Positions 1-7,366 of a stretch of 9,308 nt of DNA are shown in pieces (within the stretch, counting starts at the first letter, position 1; each line of letters opens with the position of its first letter). Below the pieces are notes generated by a model, which made no database searches, was not told the DNA's origin, and saw only the letters and a list, made by a program, of their open reading frames with translations. The position numbers and the translations under genes were made by a program. This DNA is from DATEPR01 sp036503065 (GTDB lineage Bacteria; Actinomycetota; Actinomycetes; Mycobacteriales; Pseudonocardiaceae): NCBI GenBank assembly GCA_036503065.1, contig DASXXM010000589.1, positions 1 through 9,308 on the forward strand. Direction: 5' to 3'.

Positions 1-829
1 CCTCGAACTCGTCCGTGCCGTCGATCAACTGCCGAAGCAGTTCGTACGCGTCGAGCGCGGCGGCCTTGGCATAGTAGTAACCGTCCCGCAGGCCCGCGGG
101 TGGCCTGCGGGACACCACCAGCCGGGTCAGATCCAGCCGCAGCACCAGACCGGCGTGACCGGCCAGCCGGAGCCAGCGGGTCAGGGACAACAGCAGTCGC
201 CTTGCGTTGTGCCGGGTCACCTTGGTGTGCAGTTCGAGTTTGCGCAGGTCGCCTGCTGGCACCCGCTCGCCACGCAGCCAGCCGATGACCGTCTCCCGCT
301 CGCTCTCGGTGACGTCGCCGCGACCGAGCCGCTCCTGACACAGCCGCAGCATCGCGACCCGGAACTCGTGGCTGAGCCCCATGTCCTTGAGCACCAACTG
401 CTCGAGCGCACGCCGCACGCTGCGGTAGAGCTCGGCGGCGTCCAGCTGGTGGTAGTCGGCCGCGGCGGCGATGCTCAGCGCCGGACCAACGGAGTCGGCA
501 TCCAGCGGCACCGGAAATCCGGCCCGGTCGAACGCCGCTCGAACCACCGCCGCGGCCAACTCGACCCAGTCCAGCTGACGCGCGACCGTGGCGAACACCT
601 GGTCGATCATGTGCACCCTGGTGGTGGCGGCATCGACCGTGGCGTGGGCGAACCCGTCGCCGAGGCTGTCCAGCCCGCCGGAGATCTCCGTCGCCGCGGA
701 CTCGTTGCCGGGTACCAGCAGCTTGACCGCCGCGCCACCCCGTGCCACATAGCCGGCCAGGTACTCCTTGTCGAGAAAGTCCAGAAAGCCTGGCACGTCA
801 AGGAAGGGCTGGGCAACGGGTACTGTCAC
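1..829 (-). CDS. DUF2791/BrxD-like ATPase homologue with degenerate P-loop (C-terminus off window)
   Basis: This frame starts at GTG 829 and stays open to the left edge, giving 276 residues without a stop. The start is set by a 4-bp GTGA overlap with the stop of the upstream gene, so the pair is probably translationally coupled. The family call rests on alignment with the SngB homologue in this window. Both have a WLRGE motif (W184 here, W199 there), followed about 50 residues later by a hydrophobic strand ending in Asp (LRLD, D233; VCLD, D249 there). The active site is degenerate. Where SngB has GEYGSGKT, this protein has GNESAAT (residues 41-47), with no Walker lysine. The Glu after the Walker B Asp is Leu234. 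It is therefore unlikely to hydrolyse ATP and may be a structural or regulatory partner of an active paralogue (inference). The visible part ends in a helical stretch after YYYAKAAALDAYELL. The missing C-terminus could hold further domains. The DUF2791-like relation is fairly sure, the role is not. Confidence 0.7.
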   Translation of the reverse strand, partial: MTVPVAQPFLDVPGFLDFLDKEYLAGYVARGGAAVKLLVPGNESAATEISGGLDSLGDGFAHATVDAATTRVHMIDQVFATVARQLDWVELAAAVVRAAFDRAGFPVPLDADSVGPALSIAAAADYHQLDAAELYRSVRRALEQLVLKDMGLSHEFRVAMLRLCQERLGRGDVTESERETVIGWLRGERVPAGDLRKLELHTKVTRHNARRLLLSLTRWLRLAGHAGLVLRLDLTRLVVSRRPPAGLRDGYYYAKAAALDAYELLRQLIDGTDEFE

Positions 830-1635
830 GAGCCCACTGCCGTCGACTCGTCGGCCGAGAACGACACGCCCCAGTAGCGCTGCTGCTGACCGCTGCGCGC
901 CACGGTGACCAGTACCCCGGCTCCCTTCGTCCCGGTGCTCGCCGACCAGCGCAGTCGCCGGGGGTTGCGTGCCGTCGTGACAACACCGCTCTGGTCGAGC
1001 AGGTAGAGGTCGCGGGCGAACTCCTGCTTCGAGTATTGGCCGCGCTGGCCCGGCAGCATCGTCAACACCGACCAGATGTCGACGAGCCGCACCACCCCGT
1101 CCGTCTTCTTTTCCCCGCCGGCGACGACGAGTTCATAGCCGGCACACAGACTTTCCAGGAACGGTTCGGCCTTGAACCGCGGCGGCCGCTCCTGTGTCCT
1201 GGCGAGCAGGTCGACCAGCACCGACGGGCGCAGTCGCCGCTGCCGCACCTTGTCGATCTCCACCGCCGCATCACCGGGCAGCACCCGCAGCAACGACGGA
1301 TAGCACAGCAGCCGGTCGTCCTCCTCGAACATGGTGACGCCCCTGGCTTCTGCCGCGCCGATCAGTTCCTTGGTGTAGGCGCCGGAGGCGAGATACGCCT
1401 GTTCGTCGAGGTCGAAGCCGTCGTGCAGCGCCTGCGCCTGGTCGGCCAATGTGCGCGCGGTTGCCCGCGCCGCGGACAGGGCCTTTCTGGCGTCGCGGAT
1501 CTGCCCGGTCTTCGCCCCGGCAAGTGCCCTTCGCAGCTCGCGGGTGACGGCGGCCGCGGTCTTCAGCGCGTCGTCGACCGCGCGCTCCGTCGCCGCCAGC
1601 GTCTCTTCGAGAGTTCCTGACATGGTGTCGGTCAT
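826..1635 (-). CDS. Hypothetical 269-aa protein, helical N-terminus and possible C-terminal winged helix
   Basis: I do not recognise the family. The start at ATG 1635 is supported by AAGGAG seven bases upstream; a second ATG at 1623 (MSGTL) is less well placed. Residues 5-75 are Ala/Arg/Glu-rich with heptad-like spacing (ATERAVDDALKTAA, KALSAARATARTLADQ), suggesting a coiled coil or long helical hairpin. A mixed central region follows, with the motif VRQRRLRPSVLVDLLART. Residues 201-260 look like a small winged-helix or beta-wing unit: a helix (KQEFARDLYLLDQSGV), then RRLRW (226-230), and a closing RYWGVSF strand (253-259). There is no signal peptide, membrane segment or obvious nuclease motif, so it is probably cytoplasmic. 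Its stop overlaps the GTG of the degenerate DUF2791-like gene, so the two should be co-expressed. It is transcribed divergently from the TerB-ATPase-helicase operon. A role as adaptor, DNA-binding or regulatory subunit of that locus is inference only. Confidence 0.85.
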   Translation of the reverse strand: MTDTMSGTLEETLAATERAVDDALKTAAAVTRELRRALAGAKTGQIRDARKALSAARATARTLADQAQALHDGFDLDEQAYLASGAYTKELIGAAEARGVTMFEEDDRLLCYPSLLRVLPGDAAVEIDKVRQRRLRPSVLVDLLARTQERPPRFKAEPFLESLCAGYELVVAGGEKKTDGVVRLVDIWSVLTMLPGQRGQYSKQEFARDLYLLDQSGVVTTARNPRRLRWSASTGTKGAGVLVTVARSGQQQRYWGVSFSADESTAVGS

Positions 1636-1642
1636 GGCCGAA

Positions 1643-1648
1643 CTCCTT
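1643..1648 (-). promoter_or_regulatory. Shine-Dalgarno of the 269-aa gene
   Basis: AAGGAG on the minus strand ends seven bases before ATG 1635. It fixes the start of the 269-aa protein and lies in the short gap between the two divergent operons. Confidence 0.7.
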
Positions 1649-1656
1649 TCCGCGGA

Positions 1657-1662
1657 TACAGT
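1657..1662 (+). promoter_or_regulatory. Possible -10 element for a leaderless sngA transcript
   Basis: TACAGT fits the TAnnnT pattern of actinobacterial -10 boxes. It would put transcription initiation at about 1669-1670, the GTG proposed as the start of the TerB gene. No good Shine-Dalgarno precedes that GTG, as expected for a leaderless message. I see no convincing -35 box about 17 bp upstream, so this is tentative. Confidence 0.3.
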
Positions 1663-1669
1663 AAAGATC

Positions 1670-3769
1670 GTGAATCGGCAGTATTCGTGGGTATCGCCAG
1701 GGCGCCCCGCCGCCGTCGCCGGGTACGATATACCGGACGGGATGATTTACCTTGGGCGGTATCTGCCGTCCGCCACCAGCGGTATCGAGCCCGCTCTGAT
1801 CAACCCGGAACTGCCGGTCACCCCGCACCGCGCGACCACTGCGGGTCATGACCTTGCCCCAGGTCCCTCCTATCACCTGATCTCGCCGACCGACCGTGCG
1901 GCCTATCTGGCCTGGCTTGCCGACGGGCGGCGCGACACCAGGGCACCGGTCGGCTTCGTGTGGTTGTTCTTCTTCGGCCTGGAGCGGCGGGTGCTCGTCG
2001 ACACGGCACACGACCCGGCGGCGACCGGCGACCTTGCCGCCATCGCCGCTGAGGTGCGCCGACTCCTGGCGCGCTATGGCGCCGGCAGTCCCTCCTTCAA
2101 CGCCCGTGCCGCCGAGTTCCTCGACGTCGTCGAACTCCTGTCGGCACCCCGTGCTCGTCCGGTACCCCACCAACCTGCCCCGGCTTGGGGCGGCGAACGA
2201 CTGCCCGTCCCGATGGCCTTACGCCTGACGCTGGCCAGGCACGCGGCGGCAGGCACGCCGGTGCCGGTCGACTGGGCCCGCAGTTGGGCCTGGTACCACC
2301 CGGCCCTGGTGCCACGGCCACCGCAGAGCCGCTGCGCCCAGGAATTCGACCGCCTGTTCGCGCTGCGCTACGCCCAGCGGTTCGGACCCGGACTGATCCC
2401 TCGGCCGACCGGAGCCCCACTGGAGATGTGGTACCAGCCGGGCAATCCGGGCCTCGTCGGCGTCGGCCTCGACCGCGCGGATCTGCCTGATGTGCTCAAG
2501 GAGCCGACCGCGACCAGGGAGCTCGGCGTGCTCGTCGACTCGGTCACCGGCGCGCTCGACCCGTACAGTCGTTGGCTGGCAAAGACTCCGGTCGGGCGCG
2601 GCACCCTCGCGGCGACGGCACTGTTGCCCGCCGAACTGCTCGATCAGGACGCGGGGCCGCTCGGGCACCTGTCGGCCTGGGCCGACGCCCAACTGGACGG
2701 GAATCCCAGCGCCGTCATCGACGTGGCGGACTTCGGCGCGTTCTGGTCCACCGCTCACCCCGACCGGATGGCGAAGGATGAAGCGGCGTCGCTGGCTTGG
2801 GTGCTCTCGCGGATCGGCCTCGGTATCGAACCGGACGTCCGGTTCGATGGGCCCGCGCTCACTCCGGGCCCCGCGGTGTTGTTCCGGCTCGGTAGCGACG
2901 CTCCGGACAGCCCACGTTCGGACTATCTCACCGCTCTGACGATGCTGGACCTTGCCGCCGGTGTCATGTCCGCCACGGGCGCGGACGACATCGACAACCG
3001 CCTTGACACGACCGTCGGCGAACTCGCCGCAACGGTACGGCTGACCGCCGGGGAGCGCGCACGGCTACGGGCGCGACTGCGCTGGCTGCTCGCGGCCGGG
3101 TGCACGGCCACCGGGCTCGGTCGGCGCATCGCGGTGCTCAGCCTGCCGGCACGGGAGGCGACCGGTCACGTCCTGATCGCCGTGGCCGCCGGGGGCCGCA
3201 CCATCCCGTCCGCCACGGTCGCCGCGCTGGCCAGGGCATACCGAATGCTGGGCCTCGATGTCGATCTGGTGTTCCCTCGGCTGCACCAACGCTGCGTCGG
3301 TGGCGGCGCACCAGTTCGAGACAGCCGACCTCGGACCGAAGACCCGGTCGTGGTGCGGTGTGCCGGCCCCGGTGAGTTCGGCCATGCCCTGCCGTGGTCG
3401 CAACCCGCTACTCCGGCGACCCACGGAATCCAGCTGAGCCAGGAGATGATCAGCAGGAAGATCACCGAGTCCGAAGCCGCGGGTACCCTGCTCGCGACGA
3501 TCTTCATCGACGACGAGCCGATCCAGCCGGTGCCGGCCACCACCGCGCATCTCGATCGGGCGCATAGCGCACTGCTGCGGGAACTCGCCACCCGAACACC
3601 CTGGACCCGCGCCGAGTTCGCCGAACTCGCCGGCAGGCATGGCGTCCTGCCGGACGGGGCTCTCGATCTACTCAACGACGTTGCCTTCGACATCGTGGGT
3701 GAACCCGTGTGCGAAGGTGCGGGCGATCTCGTTGTCAACAACGACGTGCTCGGAGAGCTGCTCAGATGA
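1670..3769 (+). CDS. sngA: TerB_N/TerB/TerB_C domain protein, Shango component SngA
   Basis: This is the first gene of the TerB-ATPase-helicase operon, 699 aa from GTG 1670. The N-terminal ~180 residues are a clear TerB_N domain: SWVSPG, then AGYDIPDGMIYLG, EPALINPELPV, ISPTDRAAYLAWLADGR, GLERRVLVD and a RRLLARYG helix. A TerB-like helical module occupies about 430-540, ending in ARAYRMLGLDVD. A TerB_C domain fills 627-699 (WTRAEFAELAGRHGVLPDGA, then LLNDVAFDIVGE). The TerB module looks degenerate: where relatives usually have an acidic A-D-G and a Glu eight residues on, this has AAGGRTIPSAT (G508, T516). TerB-domain proteins are linked to tellurite and phage-stress systems; in Shango this subunit is required for defence, with an unknown mechanism. 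Start choice is uncertain. In-frame ATGs at 1634 and 1622 add 12-16 residues but overlap the divergent gene and lack a ribosome site. The stop overlaps sngB by four bases. Confidence 0.85.
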   Translation: MNRQYSWVSPGRPAAVAGYDIPDGMIYLGRYLPSATSGIEPALINPELPVTPHRATTAGHDLAPGPSYHLISPTDRAAYLAWLADGRRDTRAPVGFVWLFFFGLERRVLVDTAHDPAATGDLAAIAAEVRRLLARYGAGSPSFNARAAEFLDVVELLSAPRARPVPHQPAPAWGGERLPVPMALRLTLARHAAAGTPVPVDWARSWAWYHPALVPRPPQSRCAQEFDRLFALRYAQRFGPGLIPRPTGAPLEMWYQPGNPGLVGVGLDRADLPDVLKEPTATRELGVLVDSVTGALDPYSRWLAKTPVGRGTLAATALLPAELLDQDAGPLGHLSAWADAQLDGNPSAVIDVADFGAFWSTAHPDRMAKDEAASLAWVLSRIGLGIEPDVRFDGPALTPGPAVLFRLGSDAPDSPRSDYLTALTMLDLAAGVMSATGADDIDNRLDTTVGELAATVRLTAGERARLRARLRWLLAAGCTATGLGRRIAVLSLPAREATGHVLIAVAAGGRTIPSATVAALARAYRMLGLDVDLVFPRLHQRCVGGGAPVRDSRPRTEDPVVVRCAGPGEFGHALPWSQPATPATHGIQLSQEMISRKITESEAAGTLLATIFIDDEPIQPVPATTAHLDRAHSALLRELATRTPWTRAEFAELAGRHGVLPDGALDLLNDVAFDIVGEPVCEGAGDLVVNNDVLGELLR

Positions 3770-5091
3770 CTGATCACATCCCGGCAGCCGCCGATGGCCG
3801 CATCCGGCAGCGGGAGCGGGACGCGATCGTGCAGTCCCTGCGCGCCGGGGTCGTTCCCATGGTCGGGCTGCGACACGTGCAGGTAGGCAGGGTCGCCGAG
3901 CTGCGGGCGATGCTCGCCGACCTGGCTCGGATCGCGGACGGCGGGGCCAGCTGCCGGTTCGTCATCGGCGAGTACGGCTCCGGGAAGACGTTCTTCCTGC
4001 ACCTTGTCCGGTCGATCGCGTTGGAGAAACGCATGGTGACCGTGCACGCCGATCTGTCACCGGACCGCAGGCTGCACGGGGCCTCCGGTCAGTCCCGTGG
4101 CCTGTACGCCGAGTTGATGCACAACATGTCGACCCGCACGAAGCCCGATGGCGGGGCCCTGGTCAGCGTCGTCGAGCGGTTCGTGACGCAGGCACTCACC
4201 GAGGCCGGTGCCGAGGGCACGCAGCCGGCCGCGGTGATCAGATCCAGGCTGGCATCGCTGGCGGAAATGACTGGCGGGTATGACTTCGCCGAGGTGATCG
4301 GTCGGTACTGGCAAGGGTACGACAGCGGCAACGAGCAGCTGCGAACTGACGCGATACGGTGGCTGCGCGGTGAGTTCACCACCCGCGCGGACGCGCGCAC
4401 CGCGCTCGGTGTGCGGACGATCGTCGACGACGCCACGTTCTACGACCATCTCAAACTGATGTCCCGGTTCGTGTGCATGGCAGGCTTCGACGGCATGCTG
4501 GTCTGCCTCGACGAAATGGTGAACATCTACAAGCTGGTCAGCGCCCACGCCCGCAACACCAACTATGAACAACTCCTGCGCATGCTCAACGACAGCCTGC
4601 AGGGCGGCGCCGCCCATCTGGGACTGCTTTTCGGTGGCACGCCCGACTTCCTGCTCGACACCCGGCGCGGGCTGTACTCCTACCCGGCGTTGGCATCGCG
4701 GCTGGCGGGCAACACGTTCGTCGCGAATGGACTCCTCGACCACTCCGGACCGGTACTCAGGCTGGGCAACCTCGCACCGGAGGACATCTACGTGCTGCTC
4801 ACCAAGCTGCGCAACGTGTACGCGGCAGGTGATCCGGGCGCGTACCTCGTCGGAGACGACGCACTCACGGCGTACATGGAGCACTGCGCGGCGCGGCTGG
4901 GCGATGCGTACTTCCGCACGCCACGCGAGACGATCAAAGGCTTTCTAGATCTGCTCGCGCTGCTCGACCAGAACGCCGACCTTGATTGGCGGAATGTCAT
5001 CGGCACCGTCGATATCGCTCAACAGAAACACGCACCCGAAACCGGCGCGGCCTCCCACGACGATGACGAACTCGCCTCGTTCCGGCTCTGA
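3766..5091 (+). CDS. sngB: DUF2791-family P-loop ATPase, Shango component SngB
   Basis: This 441-aa AAA-like ATPase starts at ATG 3766 inside an ATGA overlap with the sngA stop, with a GGAGAG ribosome site about nine bases upstream. Walker A is GEYGSGKT (residues 68-75, Lys74). Walker B is MLVCLDEM (Asp249, Glu250). A sensor-like strand LLFGGTPDFL (287-296) follows, then a RRGLYSYPALASRLA segment typical of BrxC/BrxD-like (DUF2791) proteins, whose Arg residues could be an arginine finger. The WLRGE motif sits at 199-203. About 440 aa is normal for BrxD-like ATPases. In Shango the ATPase acts with the TerB protein and the helicase; by analogy with BREX it may couple nucleotide hydrolysis to recognition of invading DNA or to helicase loading (inference). 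Its last 29 bases overlap the start of the helicase gene. All visible catalytic residues are intact, unlike the divergent paralogue at the left edge. Confidence 0.9.
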   Translation: MTDHIPAAADGRIRQRERDAIVQSLRAGVVPMVGLRHVQVGRVAELRAMLADLARIADGGASCRFVIGEYGSGKTFFLHLVRSIALEKRMVTVHADLSPDRRLHGASGQSRGLYAELMHNMSTRTKPDGGALVSVVERFVTQALTEAGAEGTQPAAVIRSRLASLAEMTGGYDFAEVIGRYWQGYDSGNEQLRTDAIRWLRGEFTTRADARTALGVRTIVDDATFYDHLKLMSRFVCMAGFDGMLVCLDEMVNIYKLVSAHARNTNYEQLLRMLNDSLQGGAAHLGLLFGGTPDFLLDTRRGLYSYPALASRLAGNTFVANGLLDHSGPVLRLGNLAPEDIYVLLTKLRNVYAAGDPGAYLVGDDALTAYMEHCAARLGDAYFRTPRETIKGFLDLLALLDQNADLDWRNVIGTVDIAQQKHAPETGAASHDDDELASFRL

Positions 5092-7366
5092 CCGGGCCGC
5101 GACCGGCGCATCGCCGCCGTCGACCGCGTACGAGCTGTATCACCCCAAGGTCCAGAAATGGATCTACGCAAGCGGCTGGGACCGGCTCCGTGACGCCCAG
5201 GAACGTGCGGCCGCCCCGATCCTCGCCGGCCACCAGGACGTGATCATCGGCGCGGCCACCGCGAGCGGCAAGACCGAGGCGGCATGGCTGCCCATCTGCT
5301 CGACGCTGATCAGACAGCGCGAGGCGGGCGAACAGCGGCCGGGAATCCAGGCGCTGGCCATCAGCCCACTGAAGGCCCTGATCAACGACCAGTACGACCG
5401 GATCAGTCACCTGTGCGAGCAACTGGACCTGCCGGTGCACCGCTGGCACGGTGACGTGCCCGGCGCGCGGAAGTCCGGTGTGCTGCGCGCACCGGACGGC
5501 ATCCTGCTGATCACTCCGGAGTCGCTGGAGGCGCTGTTCGTCAACCATGGTGACCGAATCCGGCGCATCCTCGGCGGTTTGTGTTACACGGTCATCGACG
5601 AACTGCACTGCTTCATCGGCACTGAGCGCGGTGCCCAACTACAGTCCCTGCTGCATCGGGTCGAACTCGGCGTCGGCAGGCGCATACCCCGGATCGCGCT
5701 GTCCGCGACGCTGGGCGAGTTCGGCGCGGCCGCCGAGTTCCTGCGTCCGGGGCGGGGCGCACAGGTGATCGTCGTCTCCTCCGCCGAGGCCGCGGGCGAG
5801 ATCCGGCTCCAGGTGCGTGGCTACCTCACCGCGGCCCCCGGCCGGGCCAACCAACGCATCAGGCTCGCCGGGGACAATGTGGAGACCCACGACAAGGCAC
5901 CGATCGCCGATCACCTGTTTCGTGTGCTGCACCAGCACGACAATCTCGTGTTCGCCAACTCGAGGGCGGTTGTCGAGACGTACGCGGACATGCTGGAACG
6001 ACGCCGTGGAGCGGCCGGCGTCCGCACCGAGTTCCTCGCCCACCACGGCAGCCTCGCCAGGGAGATCCGCGAGTACGTCGAGTCCCGGCTCAAGGACCCG
6101 GCCACCCCGGTCACCGCCATCTGCACGTCCACCCTGGAGATGGGGATCGACGTCGGCTCCGTCGACTCGGTCGCCCAGATCGGGGCGCCACCCACCGTGT
6201 CGAGCCTCCGTCAGCGCTTGGGCCGCTCGGGCCGTCGTGCCGGCCAGGCCGCTGTGTTGCGCGCGTATGTCTCGGAGCCCGAACTGGGCGTCGCGACGCC
6301 GCCACCGGATCTCCTGCGCGACGAACTGGTCCAGAGCATCGCCATGGTGGAGCTCATGCTGGCGAACTGGTACGAGCCGCCCGACACCGCGGGCCTGCAC
6401 CTGTCCACGCTCATCCAGCAGATCCTTTCCCTGCTGGCCCAACACGGCATGGCACCGGCCGAGCAGGCCTACCGGGTGCTCTGCGGCCATGGTCCGTTCT
6501 GGCAGGTCGACAAGCCGACCTTCGTCGCACTGCTGCGGTCCATGGCAGCGCACGACCTGGTCCGCCAGGATTCCAGGGGATGGCTGCTGCCCGGCGCGCT
6601 GGGCGACCGGCTGGTCAACCACTACAGCTTCTACGCCGCGTTCCACACGGCGCAGGACTACCGGTTGGTCACGGCGGGCCGCACCCTGGGTTCGCTGCCG
6701 GTGGACCGCCCGATCCTGGCCGGCACCCTGCTCATCTTCAACGGACACCGATGGCGGGTTGTCGGCGTCGACGCCGTCCGGCGGATCATCGAGCTGACCA
6801 GCTCCGGCGACGGCCTGCCACCCGTCTTCCCCGGCCATGGCGGCGAACTCGCCGATGAGGTCCGCAGTGCCATGAAGGACCTCTACCGCTCCGACGACGT
6901 GCCGCGCTACCTCGATCGAACCGCCCGCACCATGCTCGACGAGGGCAGAGCAGCGTTCCGTCGACTCGGCCTCGCCAACCGGGCCATCATCGGCTGGGGT
7001 GACGAGACGTTCCTGTTCCCCTGGCGCGGCGACCGGATCATGAACACGGTGGCGGTCACGCTCGCCGGCTACGGGCTGCGCGTCGGCCAGGAGGGCGTCT
7101 GCCTGACCGTCGGCGGCACGACCCCGACCGAACTGTGGCACCTCATCAGGCGGTTGGCCGAGCAGCCGCCGCCGGACGCACTCGACCTCGCCGACACCGT
7201 GCGTGCCAAGGCACACGACAAGTACGACCGGTACCTCGACCACGACCTGCTGAACCTCGCCTACGCCGCCCGAGCTCTCGATGTCCCTTCGGCCTGGGCC
7301 GCCTTGGCCGACCTGGCGGCCCTACCCCCGCCCACCCAGGAATCACCCCACCTGGACTGTGACTGA
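5063..7366 (+). CDS. sngC: Lhr-like superfamily 2 DEAD/DEAH helicase, Shango component SngC
   Basis: This 767-aa ATP-dependent helicase starts at ATG 5063, within the end of sngB (29-bp overlap). The core motifs are complete and in order: a Q-motif-like segment before ATASGKTEA (Lys70), motif Ia ISPLKALINDQ, Ib LLITPESLEALF, motif II DELH (179-182), motif III SAT (214-216), motif IV NLVFANSRAVVE, motif V CTSTLEMGIDVGSVD and motif VI QRLGRSGRR (384-392). DELH, the HGD strand and the QRLGRSGRR form place it near Lhr and BrxHI-type helicases. The last ~370 residues hold a helical region, a probable winged helix (HDLVRQDSRGWLLPG), a beta-rich part (LLIFNGHRWRVVGVD) and an acidic helical tail; they resemble Lhr-type accessory domains but I cannot assign them precisely. 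It has no visible nuclease motif, so any DNA cleavage would need another protein. A short convergent gap separates it from the metabolic gene on the right. Confidence 0.92.
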   Translation: MTNSPRSGSDRAATGASPPSTAYELYHPKVQKWIYASGWDRLRDAQERAAAPILAGHQDVIIGAATASGKTEAAWLPICSTLIRQREAGEQRPGIQALAISPLKALINDQYDRISHLCEQLDLPVHRWHGDVPGARKSGVLRAPDGILLITPESLEALFVNHGDRIRRILGGLCYTVIDELHCFIGTERGAQLQSLLHRVELGVGRRIPRIALSATLGEFGAAAEFLRPGRGAQVIVVSSAEAAGEIRLQVRGYLTAAPGRANQRIRLAGDNVETHDKAPIADHLFRVLHQHDNLVFANSRAVVETYADMLERRRGAAGVRTEFLAHHGSLAREIREYVESRLKDPATPVTAICTSTLEMGIDVGSVDSVAQIGAPPTVSSLRQRLGRSGRRAGQAAVLRAYVSEPELGVATPPPDLLRDELVQSIAMVELMLANWYEPPDTAGLHLSTLIQQILSLLAQHGMAPAEQAYRVLCGHGPFWQVDKPTFVALLRSMAAHDLVRQDSRGWLLPGALGDRLVNHYSFYAAFHTAQDYRLVTAGRTLGSLPVDRPILAGTLLIFNGHRWRVVGVDAVRRIIELTSSGDGLPPVFPGHGGELADEVRSAMKDLYRSDDVPRYLDRTARTMLDEGRAAFRRLGLANRAIIGWGDETFLFPWRGDRIMNTVAVTLAGYGLRVGQEGVCLTVGGTTPTELWHLIRRLAEQPPPDALDLADTVRAKAHDKYDRYLDHDLLNLAYAARALDVPSAWAALADLAALPPPTQESPHLDCD

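Noticed and set aside
60..120. CCCGCAGGCC/GGCCTGCGGG inverted repeat near 83-112 as a regulatory hairpin
   Set aside because: It lies inside the coding frame of the DUF2791-like gene, encoding part of RRPPAGLRDG, and is easily explained by codon choice in GC-rich DNA.
1451..1669. Longer N-terminus for the TerB protein (ATG at 1451)
   Set aside because: It would overlap most of the 5' part of the divergent gene, which has a good ribosome site, and the extra residues read as out-of-frame shadow. The TerB_N homology begins only after 1680.
5639..7243. Long antisense frame (534 aa) across the helicase gene, and other long antisense or shifted frames such as 155-877, 742-1620, 1271-2173, 2219-2758, 4057-4884 and 7623-8654
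   Set aside because: They are Arg/Pro/Gly/Ala-rich shadows typical of high-GC DNA, with no domain motifs, and lie over genes with clear conserved motifs.
1670..7366. Tellurite-resistance locus
   Set aside because: The TerB domains alone do not imply it. No TerC, TerD, TerZ or other Ter genes are present, while the ATPase and helicase partners match a phage-defence operon.
1..7366. BREX or DISARM system
   Set aside because: DUF2791 and Lhr-like helicases occur in type 2 BREX as BrxD and BrxHI, but no PglX methylase, PglZ, PglW or PglY is visible, and TerB_N/TerB_C fits Shango better. Genes beyond the left edge could change this for the left arm.
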